Position numbers and translations under genes: made by a program. The notes beneath the pieces are model-generated. The model saw only the letters and a program-made list of their open reading frames with translations. It searched no databases and was not told the DNA's origin. Below are positions 25,631 to 35,047 of a stretch of 64,000 nucleotides of DNA, piece after piece. The stretch's first letter is position 1. The number at the start of each line of letters is the position of its first letter. The stretch is from UBA4582 sp047629195 (GTDB lineage Bacteria > Pseudomonadota > Gammaproteobacteria > Pseudomonadales > Azotimanducaceae). The stretch is from the NCBI GenBank assembly GCA_047629195.1, contig JBLHWY010000010.1:1-64000 (forward strand). The letters are read 5' to 3'.

Positions 25631-27853
25631 CTACTCAGAAACAACTCTCTGTGCTGAAATTATATTTGAGAGCGTTTCAATTTTCTCCAAGGTTTGTAAC
25701 AAACCGTTGATACTTGTGACTTCAATCTCCATCGCAATATTGACTCTGTTGTTTCGTCTACCGCTACTCATGGATATTACGTTGGTCCGCTCCAGCATCA
25801 ATACACCCGTGACATCATGTAGTAACCCGGGACGATCGTAAGAAAAGATTTCAATATTCACAGGAAAAGTCAGAGCAGTGTCGTGTCTCCAGTCAAGACG
25901 AATGATTCGTCCTGCCAGATTAGCTTGTAAAGCCTTTAGGCAGTCTTGGCGATGCACGCACACCTTGTTGGCATCATCAATGATACCTACGATGGAATCT
26001 CCTGGTGCGGCTTTACAGCACGTCGAAATTTCATGCTCTAACTGACCCAAGCCATTAATCAATGATAGTTCTTGATCCAGTGGCTGCGCTTCGCGAGGTA
26101 ACAGACTCAATTGTCGATCGCGTTGATCAAGTTCAACTAGGCTAACGGCTTTTTCAACAATCTTCAGAACACTAACTTCACCAACACCAATTTGAGCATA
26201 GAGGTCTTCAGGTTTCTTATACCCAAGTGACTTGACCAATGTATTCAGATCCGCGTTCTCAAAGCCCAGATGTCGCAGCTCCTCGATTAGCAACTTCTCA
26301 CCTTCTGCGGAGTTTTTTCTCTTTGTTCTTTGACCGAACCAAGACTGAATCTTTGCTTTCGCGCGACTGGTGGCTACGTAACCAAGATGCTCGTGCAACC
26401 ATTCCCTACGAGGTTCTTGTTTGTCTCCAACAATGATTTCAACCTGATCACCAGATTTCAATACAGTATTGAGTGGCACAACCTTACCGTTGACCTTCGC
26501 CCCGCTACACTTGTGGCCAACTTCTGTGTGAACACGATATGCAAAATCAACCGGTGTAGCCTTAGGCATCATGTCGATGACTTGACCTTCTCTTGTGAAC
26601 AGGTAAACCCTGTCGAGACTAACTTCGGCCAGCAAGTCCTTTGATATTCCAGTGACGTCGCCAAGTTCTTCTTCCCAATCTAGTAAGGTGCGAAGCCAGT
26701 CTATTCGCTGCTGATATGCTTCAGGTTCAGGGTCATTTTCAATGGACTTGTACTGCCAATGGGAGCAGACACCGTATTCAGCCTCCTCGTGCATTTCAAA
26801 TGTCCGAATTTGCACTTCAAGCACATTGCCTTCCGGACCGATTACAGCAGTATGTAAACTGCGGTAACCATTTTCTTTTGGTGATGCAATGTAGTCGTCG
26901 AATTCGTGTGGCAGGTTTCGCCAACAACCGTGAACAATACCAAGCGTGCGGTAACAATCGTTGATATCGGGAACCAACACCCTCACAGCACGCACGTCAT
27001 AAACCTGAGAGAACGAAATTCCTTTGTTTTGCATCTTACGCCAGATACTGTAAATGTGTTTTGCACGCCCGTCGATCTGCGCCTCGACGTGAACTTCTTT
27101 TAGTTTTAGCTTGAGTGTCTCAATAACTTGTTCGATATAGTCTTGTCGATCTCTACGCTTCTCAGCTAACAGGGAAGCAATTCTTTTATATGCCAGAGGC
27201 TCAAGATATCGGAAGGACATATCCTCCAATTCCCACTTAAGATGGCCGATACCCAATCGATGCGCCAAGGGCGAATAAATTTCGAAAACTTCCCGCGCCA
27301 ACCTAATTCTTTTGCTCGGCTCAGCACTCGCAATAGCTCTGATAGCACAGGTTCGCTCAGCCAACTTTATGAGCGCCACCCTGACATCATCGACGATTGA
27401 AATGAGCAACCGTTTAGCCTGCTCAAGCTGATCTTTTTGTTCTCCAAGCACTTCGGACTTTGAGAATTGAATGTTACTAATGGCAGCCATTTTGAGAACG
27501 CCTTCAACCAGCGCTGCAACACTTGCACCAAATTGTTTTTTGACATGATTCAAAGTGATTTGATTTTCTCGGACTGCGCGATAAATGATCGCAGCAACAA
27601 TACCGTCTTCATCTATTCGCAGATCCATCAGGATCACGGCCATATCAAGTCCGGTACGAAAACTACTTCGACCTGCATTCCACACAGTGTTTGTTGAAAT
27701 GGCCTTGGCTTCCGCCTGCTCGGAGAGGTCACATACTTCTCGAATTCGTGCGAGATTCAGTGATGGATAGTTTTCGTTTATCTGGCACAACCACAGTTCA
27801 AGATCTATACGACCATCAACATCAAGCGGTTGCTCTTCTCGAACTTTAACCAT
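25631..27853 (-). CDS. relA: GTP pyrophosphokinase (ppGpp synthetase I)
   Basis: Ribosome-associated synthetase making (p)ppGpp during amino acid starvation. Domains: an N-terminal pseudo-HD region in which the hydrolase HDxxED motif is replaced (IIYRAVRE), a synthetase domain (YDVRAVRVLV, SPKENGYRSLHT, EVQIRT), a TGS domain (VYLFTREGQVIDMM), an RIS/zinc-finger-like region with CCKAAPGD, and a C-terminal ACT domain (YDRPGLLHDVTG). 740 residues against 744 in E. coli. The decayed HD marks it as RelA rather than SpoT. In Pseudomonas it is flanked by mazG; here no mazG is adjacent. Confidence 0.96.
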   Translation of the reverse strand: MVKVREEQPLDVDGRIDLELWLCQINENYPSLNLARIREVCDLSEQAEAKAISTNTVWNAGRSSFRTGLDMAVILMDLRIDEDGIVAAIIYRAVRENQITLNHVKKQFGASVAALVEGVLKMAAISNIQFSKSEVLGEQKDQLEQAKRLLISIVDDVRVALIKLAERTCAIRAIASAEPSKRIRLAREVFEIYSPLAHRLGIGHLKWELEDMSFRYLEPLAYKRIASLLAEKRRDRQDYIEQVIETLKLKLKEVHVEAQIDGRAKHIYSIWRKMQNKGISFSQVYDVRAVRVLVPDINDCYRTLGIVHGCWRNLPHEFDDYIASPKENGYRSLHTAVIGPEGNVLEVQIRTFEMHEEAEYGVCSHWQYKSIENDPEPEAYQQRIDWLRTLLDWEEELGDVTGISKDLLAEVSLDRVYLFTREGQVIDMMPKATPVDFAYRVHTEVGHKCSGAKVNGKVVPLNTVLKSGDQVEIIVGDKQEPRREWLHEHLGYVATSRAKAKIQSWFGQRTKRKNSAEGEKLLIEELRHLGFENADLNTLVKSLGYKKPEDLYAQIGVGEVSVLKIVEKAVSLVELDQRDRQLSLLPREAQPLDQELSLINGLGQLEHEISTCCKAAPGDSIVGIIDDANKVCVHRQDCLKALQANLAGRIIRLDWRHDTALTFPVNIEIFSYDRPGLLHDVTGVLMLERTNVISMSSGRRNNRVNIAMEIEVTSINGLLQTLEKIETLSNIISAQRVVSE

Positions 27854-28032
27854 ATTTGATTTCAGGCTTTTCTTGAATTACTTGAGTTGCTAGTGCTTAG
27901 CTTTTGCGGGATTTCTACCGCTATACGTACTACAAAACTAATTACACTTCTTGTATCGCTAGTCAAATCCATCATAGCTTCAGACACCCGTTCATTACCT
28001 AAGGAGTTCTATTATAACTTGCTATGCCTTTC

Positions 28033-29337
28033 CTAGTTAGAAGAAAAACAGGCAATAGATTCAACATGATTCGTATGTGGGAACATATCGATAACACCCG
28101 CTGTTTCGAATCGATAGCCACTTTCAACCAGCAATTTAGCGTCTCTCGCAAGGGTCGCTGGATTGCAGGAGACGTACACTAACCTTTCAACCTTATGGGT
28201 TGCAAGCTTTTTGCACACCTCTTCCGCACCACTTCTAGGCGGGTCTAAAAGCACTTTATTGATTCCCTGCAGGCCAGGTATATCAAGGCCCTCAGCGAAG
28301 AGATCGGCAGCCAAGAAATGTGTGTTTTTTAAGTTATTTCGATCTGCATTTTCCCTCGCCCGAATAACGCTTGACTCGGATGCTTCGATACCAAGAACTG
28401 AACGCGCAACCGTTGCTAATGGAAGGCTGAAATTTCCGATGCCGCAAAATGCATCGAACACATTGTCTTCGCTATTTAGCGATAACAATTCAATCGCCAA
28501 AGGAATCATATCTCTGTTAATCCTCTGGTTTATCTGGATAAAGTCCATGGGGTGAAAGTCAAAAACAAGCCCATAAGCTGGTAGAGAGTAGCTCAATCGC
28601 TCTCGACCATCAGCAGGATAAATTTTGTGCACAGACAATTCATTTCCAGGTTGCAGATAGATTGAAACATTATGTTCCGCTCCAAATTCCGCAAATAGCT
28701 GCAAGTCTGCAGCGTTAACTTCTTCCAGATGCCGGAACACCAATGCTGTCTCACTATCGCCAACAGCTACTTCAATTTGCGGAAGCGCACGGCAAACAGA
28801 AAGCTTTTCAACAAGGAATGCTAAAGCTTCAATTCGCTCACCAACAGATTCACGCAACACAGGGCAGGCATCAATTTCAGAGATATATGGTTTCATTTTT
28901 TCACGAAAACCAACAAGCACTTTCCCCATTTTATCGACAAACTTTACACCAAGCCGCGCTTTACTCCGATAACCTCTAACGGGACCAGTGAGGGGCGGAA
29001 GCCATTTGTCAGGAACGCTCCCATCTAACATGCTCACCAACTGCCGATGTTTAAATTGAATCTGTGCCGAGGGTTCAAAATGTTGAAGGCTACAGCCACC
29101 ACACCTTTCAGCAGCAGCGCACATTGGTTGAACTCTATCAGGGTTTTTATTGGCGACACTTATCGTCTTGTATACTAATTTACGCCGCTTTCGAACATAG
29201 GGTTCAGCTGTGACCGTTTCATTGGGGAGCGCGCCAAGTACTGCAACTCGTTCGTCCAGCGTTGTGCCATAACCATCTGCATGCAGCCCTTCAATTTCCA
29301 TCTCAACAGGGTCGAAATTTTTTATTCGCTTTGCCAT
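28033..29337 (-). CDS. rlmD: 23S rRNA m5U1939 methyltransferase
   Basis: SAM-dependent methyltransferase of the TrmA/RumA family. An N-terminal TRAM domain (about 1-60) is followed by the Fe-S cluster cysteines C73, C79 and C82 (CAAAERCGGC) and a fourth in DACPVLRE, then the methyltransferase domain with FCGIGNFSLP, LDPPRSGA and the nucleophile in VYVSCNPATL. 434 residues, standard. Sits between relA and cysM as in Pseudomonas. Confidence 0.97.
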   Translation of the reverse strand: MAKRIKNFDPVEMEIEGLHADGYGTTLDERVAVLGALPNETVTAEPYVRKRRKLVYKTISVANKNPDRVQPMCAAAERCGGCSLQHFEPSAQIQFKHRQLVSMLDGSVPDKWLPPLTGPVRGYRSKARLGVKFVDKMGKVLVGFREKMKPYISEIDACPVLRESVGERIEALAFLVEKLSVCRALPQIEVAVGDSETALVFRHLEEVNAADLQLFAEFGAEHNVSIYLQPGNELSVHKIYPADGRERLSYSLPAYGLVFDFHPMDFIQINQRINRDMIPLAIELLSLNSEDNVFDAFCGIGNFSLPLATVARSVLGIEASESSVIRARENADRNNLKNTHFLAADLFAEGLDIPGLQGINKVLLDPPRSGAEEVCKKLATHKVERLVYVSCNPATLARDAKLLVESGYRFETAGVIDMFPHTNHVESIACFSSN

Positions 29338-29355
29338 TCTTTACTCAGTACGTAG

Positions 29356-30273
29356 CTAGGTTGTTGCCGGATCAGGCTGGTTAAACACCCCAGTAGATAA
29401 ATATCGATCGCCGCGATCACAAATGATAGCGACGATTGTTGCGTTCTCGACCTCTCGGCTTATTTGAAGCGCGCCAGCTAGAGAACCACCAGAAGACACG
29501 CCGCAAAATATGCCCTCTTGCGTCGCTAATTGTCGCATTGATATCTCGGCCAGCGACTGATCTATATCGATCACCCTGTCGACCAGGGTGCTGTCAAAAA
29601 TACTTGGTAGATAGGACTCCGGCCAACGTCTGATACCGGGAATCGCTGACCCTTCTACTGGCTGCAAACCCACAATTTGAACTTCGGGTTTGGCTTCTCT
29701 GAAATATCGAGCGACTCCCATGATGGTGCCAGTAGTGCCCATTGAACTGACGAAATGGGTAATATTACCTTGGGTCTGTTCCATCAACTCCGGCCCTGTT
29801 CCCTCATAATGGGCCAATGGGTTATCTGGATTAGAAAACTGATCGAGCACTTTCCCTTTACCCTCTTTTTCCATTTGAAGTGCAAGATCGCGAGCACCTT
29901 CCATACCATCTTCTTTACTCACATCAATCAAGGTTGCACCGTATGCTGCCATTGCCGATTTGCGCTCAGCGCTCATGTGGGAAGGCATAATTAATACCAT
30001 TTTATATCCCTTGATTGCAGCGACCATCGCCAGAGCAATCCCTGTATTGCCACTAGTGGCCTCAATCAACGTATCGCCAGGAGAAATATCTCCTCGCATT
30101 TCTGCTCTCGCGATCATGCTCAGCGCGGGTCTATCCTTCACTGAACCTGCGGGATTATTACCCTCAAGTTTCAGTAGAATCGTATTACTGGTTTCACCAG
30201 CCAAACGCTGTAACCGCACCAAAGGTGTGTTCCCTACAAAAGCGTCTATCGTTGGGTATGTGATCTTATTCAT
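29356..30273 (-). CDS. cysM: Cysteine synthase B
   Basis: PLP enzyme making cysteine (or S-sulfocysteine from thiosulfate) from O-acetylserine. N-terminal GNTPLVRLQRL, PLP lysine in NPAGSVKDRPA, substrate loop EATSGNTGIALA, phosphate loop GTTGTIMG and the closing GVSSGG. About 305 residues, nearer CysM than CysK. I take ATG 30273 (MNKITYP); a TTG at 30282 would add three residues. Divergent from the GacS-like gene. Confidence 0.95.
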   Translation of the reverse strand: MNKITYPTIDAFVGNTPLVRLQRLAGETSNTILLKLEGNNPAGSVKDRPALSMIARAEMRGDISPGDTLIEATSGNTGIALAMVAAIKGYKMVLIMPSHMSAERKSAMAAYGATLIDVSKEDGMEGARDLALQMEKEGKGKVLDQFSNPDNPLAHYEGTGPELMEQTQGNITHFVSSMGTTGTIMGVARYFREAKPEVQIVGLQPVEGSAIPGIRRWPESYLPSIFDSTLVDRVIDIDQSLAEISMRQLATQEGIFCGVSSGGSLAGALQISREVENATIVAIICDRGDRYLSTGVFNQPDPATT

Positions 30274-30379
30274 AAGCTTCAAACTTTAATTAGCGGAATT
30301 AGTTGGCAATGATAGGAGAACTCTAACAATCCATATAATATCAGGATAATCTAAGTTAATTCCCTGATGTAATAACATT

Positions 30380-32224
30380 TTGCCGGGAATCAAGATTTTG
30401 AGCAAAAAAACCACAAAAAAACCGCCTAAAACTAAAGTTATCGTTCAGGGCTTCCGGCAACTATTGCATGGTCCTCTGAGGAAGATTAGGGGATTTTCCA
30501 ATCTGCTGGTTTATCAAGAGGTTTCGGTAAGCCTCGCGTTGCAGGAAATGCAAGAAGCTAACGACGAATTAAGTTTCCATCACTTGGAAAATAACAAAAC
30601 TTACCAAGCTCAACTCGAATCAAAACCAGATGAGCCATTTGAAATCAGAGAACTCGTTGATCGAGTAATTTCGTTAGTCATGAGCAGCCTTCTAGAACCC
30701 AATCTAGATATCCTCTATCACTACACTGAAGGCCAGCATCACTACCGGACCGGAAACAAGGCAGCCATCACCTCGCTGATATTCAATTTCATATTATACC
30801 GGGTCGCCAACACCCACCTAAACCAGAAAGTACATGATTCAGTTCGACATGTTATTTCCTTCGATATATGTGACACATCAACAGGAATAGAGTTCACCCA
30901 AGAGGTTAGACCTGACGAGACTACGCATTCCAAGATTGAAGACACCGGACCGATAAGTCATCAGCTTAAAGAACTTGTTGAACTTACCCACGCACGCATG
31001 CAGGCCAACGTCTTAGATATTCCAATAAAAACATCCATGCAGAACAGCAGAGCACGATTTTCAGGACTGTCATCGAAAATTATCAGCTCTAACTTATTAA
31101 GGTATTCCGCCTTCGCAAATCGGCTAAATGACTTCGGAATAAAAATTATCGCAAATGACGAGCCTGCAAATTGTTATTTTGTTGATGCTGAAAACCAAAC
31201 CCTCTTGAAGACGGACATTGATCGACTGGCTGAATCAGGGTCTGTATTTCTATTCAATAGCCGTCATCTAACAGGCGAAAGAAATTGTATCCATTTAAAG
31301 TACCCAATCAGACACAGCGAATTACTCTTCGAACTCGCTCAAGTAAACCTTCTGCAGTCACAAAGCCAAAGTGAAGGGCCACATGTCATGGTAGTTGACG
31401 ACAACCCGCAAAACCTCAGGCTAGTCGTCAAACATCTCGAATCGCTAGGTATCGGATCCACTTCTGCAACAGACGGTAACGAGGCAATCACACTTTATGG
31501 CGAACACATTGACCTAATCTTTATGGATCTACATATGCCAGGTATGAGCGGCTTCGAAACAGCCTTAGCGATTAGAAGCTCAACATTTCCTAAGGTACCC
31601 ATCGTTGCACTCTCAGCAGATCTTTCTGCTGATGATATTGCCCAAGCGCTACTTTGCGGCATTAATGGGATCTTTGAAAAACCAATAGATCGTGCGATCA
31701 TCCAACAAGCACTCATACAACACGTCGATTATACACCCGAATATTTTAGACTTAATGAACCACAGGCAACACAAAGTAGGAAACCACCCAATCGAACAAA
31801 TAGGGTAGGCACTCCAATTATTTTTGACATTTATTTATCGTTAGAACGCGCAGACAATCGCGCGGACATTGCAAAAGAAATGATGGAAATGTTGATTGAG
31901 TCTCTGCCAACAGATATTGCAAAGTTAAACGCGCAAGACCAGTTGGATGACTATATTTCTATGTCAGAGGTGACTCATCGAATGAAAGGTGCTTGCTGCT
32001 ACTGCGGTGTACCAAAATTTGAAGACTCGATAAAGAAGCTGCATATATTGCTAAAAAGCAAACAAGCTTTAGCTGAACAAGACCAGAATAACCAAACCAG
32101 GCAAGGTATAAAATCTCTGGTCCTCGTTATAAATCGTGACGCAACAGACCTGATTCAATGGCATGCCAAAAGCATAGACCCATTCTTTAACCATCAGAAA
32201 AATCAAGAACCAAAATCACAATGA
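30380..32224 (+). CDS. GacS/BarA-derived phosphorelay protein lacking sensor and with degenerate kinase
   Basis: 614 residues, cytosolic. The start is TTG 30380; an in-frame TGA at 30365 and cysM just upstream leave no room for the usual sensor, HAMP and membrane segments. Residues 26-43 align with the HisKA box ending GFSNLL, but the phosphoacceptor His is Gln27. The ATPase region (about 105-235) keeps only an imperfect DTSTGI and lacks a clear N box and G2 box. A degenerate receiver (about 240-325) follows. The main receiver (335-450) is intact: D340/D341, phosphoacceptor D383, S412, K434. The C-terminal HPt domain is intact, with H533 in HRMKG followed by CCYCGVP, a GacS/BarA hallmark. It lies beside cysM, like gacS. 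Likely a relay or sink rather than an autokinase. Confidence 0.85.
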   Translation: MPGIKILSKKTTKKPPKTKVIVQGFRQLLHGPLRKIRGFSNLLVYQEVSVSLALQEMQEANDELSFHHLENNKTYQAQLESKPDEPFEIRELVDRVISLVMSSLLEPNLDILYHYTEGQHHYRTGNKAAITSLIFNFILYRVANTHLNQKVHDSVRHVISFDICDTSTGIEFTQEVRPDETTHSKIEDTGPISHQLKELVELTHARMQANVLDIPIKTSMQNSRARFSGLSSKIISSNLLRYSAFANRLNDFGIKIIANDEPANCYFVDAENQTLLKTDIDRLAESGSVFLFNSRHLTGERNCIHLKYPIRHSELLFELAQVNLLQSQSQSEGPHVMVVDDNPQNLRLVVKHLESLGIGSTSATDGNEAITLYGEHIDLIFMDLHMPGMSGFETALAIRSSTFPKVPIVALSADLSADDIAQALLCGINGIFEKPIDRAIIQQALIQHVDYTPEYFRLNEPQATQSRKPPNRTNRVGTPIIFDIYLSLERADNRADIAKEMMEMLIESLPTDIAKLNAQDQLDDYISMSEVTHRMKGACCYCGVPKFEDSIKKLHILLKSKQALAEQDQNNQTRQGIKSLVLVINRDATDLIQWHAKSIDPFFNHQKNQEPKSQ

Positions 32225-32265
32225 CAGGCTTGCATTTGCTAATGCCAAGCTGAGCAAAAGCCTGT
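32224..32265. terminator. Stem-loop between convergent gacS-like gene and acpS
   Basis: An 8-bp stem (ACAGGCTT 32224-32231 with AAGCCTGT 32258-32265) enclosing a smaller GCATT/AATGC hairpin (32232-32236 with 32241-32245). It begins at the stop of the GacS-like gene and ends just before the acpS stop. No T-run, so a weak or Rho-assisted terminator or an mRNA-stabilising structure. Confidence 0.5.
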
Positions 32266-32267
32266 AA

Positions 32268-32651
32268 TTAGGGGCCCTCGAGCACAGCAAACGCGATTGC
32301 TAGCCCTTCTTCATCAGAAACCGACAGGTGTAACGACTGTACGCCCATCAAATTTGCATGCGAAAGGGCATGACCATGCAAAACGACATAAGGCGCGCCT
32401 GAAGGGTAATGCTTAACTTCGATACTACTGAAGTAAACACCACTACGCATCCCCGTGCCTAGAGCTTTGGCTACTGCCTCTTTGGCAGCAAAACGCTTCG
32501 CAAGATAGTTCACTTTATTGCGTACCGAGCCAAATTCCTCAAGTTCACCGGGAGATAAGATTTTAATTGCGAATCGCTCACCCCATCTCTCGAAGCTAGC
32601 GCGAATTCGCGCTGTTCTCACTAAGTCCGTTCCAATACCTTTAATCATCAC
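32268..32651 (-). CDS. acpS: Holo-[acyl-carrier-protein] synthase
   Basis: Transfers the 4'-phosphopantetheine arm from CoA to ACP, activating it for fatty acid synthesis. Motifs GIGTDLV (metal Asp) and FAAKEAVAKALGTG (metal Glu and CoA site), both near canonical spacing. 127 residues, typical. It is the last gene of the rpoE-lepA-rnc-era-recO array, 13 bases after recO. The gene that normally sits between, pdxJ, is absent. Confidence 0.95.
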   Translation of the reverse strand: MMIKGIGTDLVRTARIRASFERWGERFAIKILSPGELEEFGSVRNKVNYLAKRFAAKEAVAKALGTGMRSGVYFSSIEVKHYPSGAPYVVLHGHALSHANLMGVQSLHLSVSDEEGLAIAFAVLEGP

Positions 32652-32664
32652 TAGTGCACATTAC

Positions 32665-33423
32665 TTACCTGACAAACAACTTTCTGCTCATTAGCGGTTT
32701 CCCGCCTAACAGGTGGTGAAAGGTAGTTCTCAGTATGACCTTGGCGCTATTGCTAACCTCTGGGCCTGAGAAGTCTTGACCCGCAATTTCCAGAAGCATT
32801 TTACCTTTAAAACGCACAACACGAAATTCATCGGGAGTTGCCTTAACATCTCCCATATCCTCATACCAACGCTCGGATAGAGCACTAAATCCATGACCTA
32901 CTTGGTATTCGTAATAAGTTTCCGATTGTATCGGTTCTCCCATTGCTGTTCGTTCGAAATCAATCCCATAACCTAGTGCCTGTAGCAGGAACATTTCGAA
33001 CTTTCGTAGAGATATCAAACACTGATCACCAGCCATGAGGTTTTTCAAAACTTCCTGATAAAACCCAAACAAGTTTTCCAGCGGATCATTTTTCGCGAGC
33101 AAACGTACCATAAGCTCATTTACATATAGACCCATGATCAAATTATCACCCTCGAGCCTGAAACCGGTATTCGAAAACTCTGCTGCAGTAACGGTTTTAA
33201 GATCTCCTCGACCCGTGTAGGAAACGAGCAGGGGTGTGAATGGCTGCCAGCTTGCTTGTCTGACTGCGCGCCTACTTCGTACACCTTTGGCTAAGACAGC
33301 GACCCTGCCATGATCTTTAGTATAAAGTTCTGCAATCAAGCTGGTATCTCGGTATTTTCGCGTGTGAAGCACATAAGCGGCTGACAACTCATTGTCATCA
33401 CCGCCAATGCCTTCTCTAGACAT
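32665..33423 (-). CDS. recO: DNA repair protein RecO
   Basis: RecFOR-pathway protein that anneals single strands and loads RecA onto SSB-coated gaps. An N-terminal OB fold (AAYVLHTRKYRDTSLIAELYT) with GVRSRRAVRQASWQPF, then the helical C-terminal part; no zinc-finger cysteines, as in gammaproteobacteria. I choose ATG 33423, whose ATG overlaps the era stop (ATGTCTAG), giving 252 residues. The earlier in-frame ATG 33459 would sit 44 bases inside era. Confidence 0.9.
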   Translation of the reverse strand: MSREGIGGDDNELSAAYVLHTRKYRDTSLIAELYTKDHGRVAVLAKGVRSRRAVRQASWQPFTPLLVSYTGRGDLKTVTAAEFSNTGFRLEGDNLIMGLYVNELMVRLLAKNDPLENLFGFYQEVLKNLMAGDQCLISLRKFEMFLLQALGYGIDFERTAMGEPIQSETYYEYQVGHGFSALSERWYEDMGDVKATPDEFRVVRFKGKMLLEIAGQDFSGPEVSNSAKVILRTTFHHLLGGKPLMSRKLFVR

Positions 33424-34363
33424 CGTCGTATCCAAGACTTTTGATCGCTCGGTCGTCATCAGACCAACCAGACTTGACCTTGGCCCAGATATTGAGCATC
33501 ACCTTACGCTCTAACAATCTTTCAATATCCTTTCTTGCATCAGTGCCAATTCGCTTCAGGCGACTTCCACCTGTACCAATTAGAATAATTTTTTGTCCCT
33601 CTCTCTCGACAAAAACAACGGCTTCAATCCGAATAATATTCCCTTCATCTTTAAACTGTTCAATTTGTATCGTCAATGCATAGGGAAGCTCTTCACCGAG
33701 CTGACGCATCATTTTTTCACGAATAATTTCTGACACCATAAAACGTTCTGTTCTATCCGTAACCTGGTCTTCATCGAAATAGAATGGGCTCTCTGGCAAG
33801 TACCCAGCAATAAGCTGCTCTAATCGCTTAGTATTATCACCCGTTTCAGCGGATATCGGCACGAGATCAGTTCCAGGGAATATCTCCTGCATCTTTTGCA
33901 ATTGTGGCAATAACCTACTTTTATCCTTCAATAAATCAATTTTATTAATAACGACAATCAAACGCCCGCTACTTTGCTTAACCAGTTCAGCAACTAACTT
34001 GTCATCTCTGTTCCACTCAGTTCTGTCTGTGACAAAAATAATTACGTCGACATCCCGCAAAACACTTTTCGCATTTCGGTTCATATAACGATTGATTGCT
34101 TTCTTTTCTTCCGTATGTATTCCAGGGGTATCAACATAAAGTGTTTGGACTCCATCGCCGGTTTTTATCCCTAACAATTGGTGACGAGTTGTTTGCGGCT
34201 TACTCGAGGTTATGCTGACTTTTTGTGTCAAAATATGATTTAGTAATGTCGACTTGCCAACATTTGGTCGCCCAACGATTGCAACATAACCACAGCGAGT
34301 TTTCGTCTTATCAACGAAAGCTTCAATGGGAGTGTCGATGGGAGTGTCAGTTTTTTTTGTCAT
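33416..34363 (-). CDS. era: GTPase Era
   Basis: Essential Ras-like GTPase that binds the 3' end of 16S rRNA during 30S assembly. G1 GRPNVGKST, G2-region SSKPQTTRHQ, G3 DTPGIH, G4 NKID, and a C-terminal KH domain (from about residue 230). 315 residues against 301; the extra is at the N-terminus, where a 12-base duplication gives DTPIDTPIE. Sits between rnc and recO in the standard order. Confidence 0.96.
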   Translation of the reverse strand: MTKKTDTPIDTPIEAFVDKTKTRCGYVAIVGRPNVGKSTLLNHILTQKVSITSSKPQTTRHQLLGIKTGDGVQTLYVDTPGIHTEEKKAINRYMNRNAKSVLRDVDVIIFVTDRTEWNRDDKLVAELVKQSSGRLIVVINKIDLLKDKSRLLPQLQKMQEIFPGTDLVPISAETGDNTKRLEQLIAGYLPESPFYFDEDQVTDRTERFMVSEIIREKMMRQLGEELPYALTIQIEQFKDEGNIIRIEAVVFVEREGQKIILIGTGGSRLKRIGTDARKDIERLLERKVMLNIWAKVKSGWSDDDRAIKSLGYDDV

Positions 34364-34372
34364 GTCTTAAGC

Positions 34373-35047
34373 TCAGGTTATCTGCAGTCTTTCCAACGCA
34401 GTGGCAGCGGCGTTTTGTTCCGCCATTTTCCGGCTACTGCCCGTTCCAATCAAGTTATCACCTAACTTAGAACCGCAGCATTGCACCGTAAATATTTGAT
34501 CATGCGACTTACCTTGAACATCAATCACACGATATTCCGGTAATTCGAGCGCCCTACCCTGAAGATACTCCTGCAACCTTGTCTTAGGATCCTTCTGGGT
34601 TTCGGACAGTGACAACACTTCTAGACGGGAGGCAAACCATACAGCTATTCGTTCTGCCACAACGAGATGGCCCGACTCAAGATAGATTCCACCAATGATC
34701 GCTTCTAGGACATCAGAGAGAATCGAGTCACGTTTGAATCCGCCACTTTTCAGTTCACCTAAACCCAACAACAAATGGTCACCAAGCTCTAGGGATCGGG
34801 CGACTTCAGCCAGCGTCTCCTTGCGAACAATTTTGGACCGAAGCCTGCTTAACTGGCCTTCACTGGCAGTTTCAAATTTGCCATAAAGAGTTTCTGAGAC
34901 AACGACGTCGAGAATTGCATCACCAAGAAATTCTAAGCGCTCGTAATTTTTTGCGCCTTGACTTCGGTGTGTTAATGCCCGCGTAAGCAGTTCTCCATCT
35001 TTGAATTGGTAACCCAGGCGATGTTCAAGATGCGCACGCGAGGACAC
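34373..35047 (-). CDS. rnc: Ribonuclease III
   Basis: Double-strand-specific endoribonuclease that processes rRNA precursors. Catalytic signature ERLEFLGDAILD (residues about 36-47), the second acidic motif VLEAIIGGIYLE, and a C-terminal double-stranded RNA-binding domain (DPKTRLQEYLQ to AAATALERL). 224 residues, typical. The GTG start shares its first base with the stop of the upstream DUF4845 gene (TAGTG). Confidence 0.96.
   Translation of the reverse strand: MSSRAHLEHRLGYQFKDGELLTRALTHRSQGAKNYERLEFLGDAILDVVVSETLYGKFETASEGQLSRLRSKIVRKETLAEVARSLELGDHLLLGLGELKSGGFKRDSILSDVLEAIIGGIYLESGHLVVAERIAVWFASRLEVLSLSETQKDPKTRLQEYLQGRALELPEYRVIDVQGKSHDQIFTVQCCGSKLGDNLIGTGSSRKMAEQNAAATALERLQIT

Noticed and set aside
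25631..27853. relA considered as spoT or a dual RSH
   Set aside because: The HD hydrolase motif is replaced, and neighbours (rlmD, cysM) match relA.
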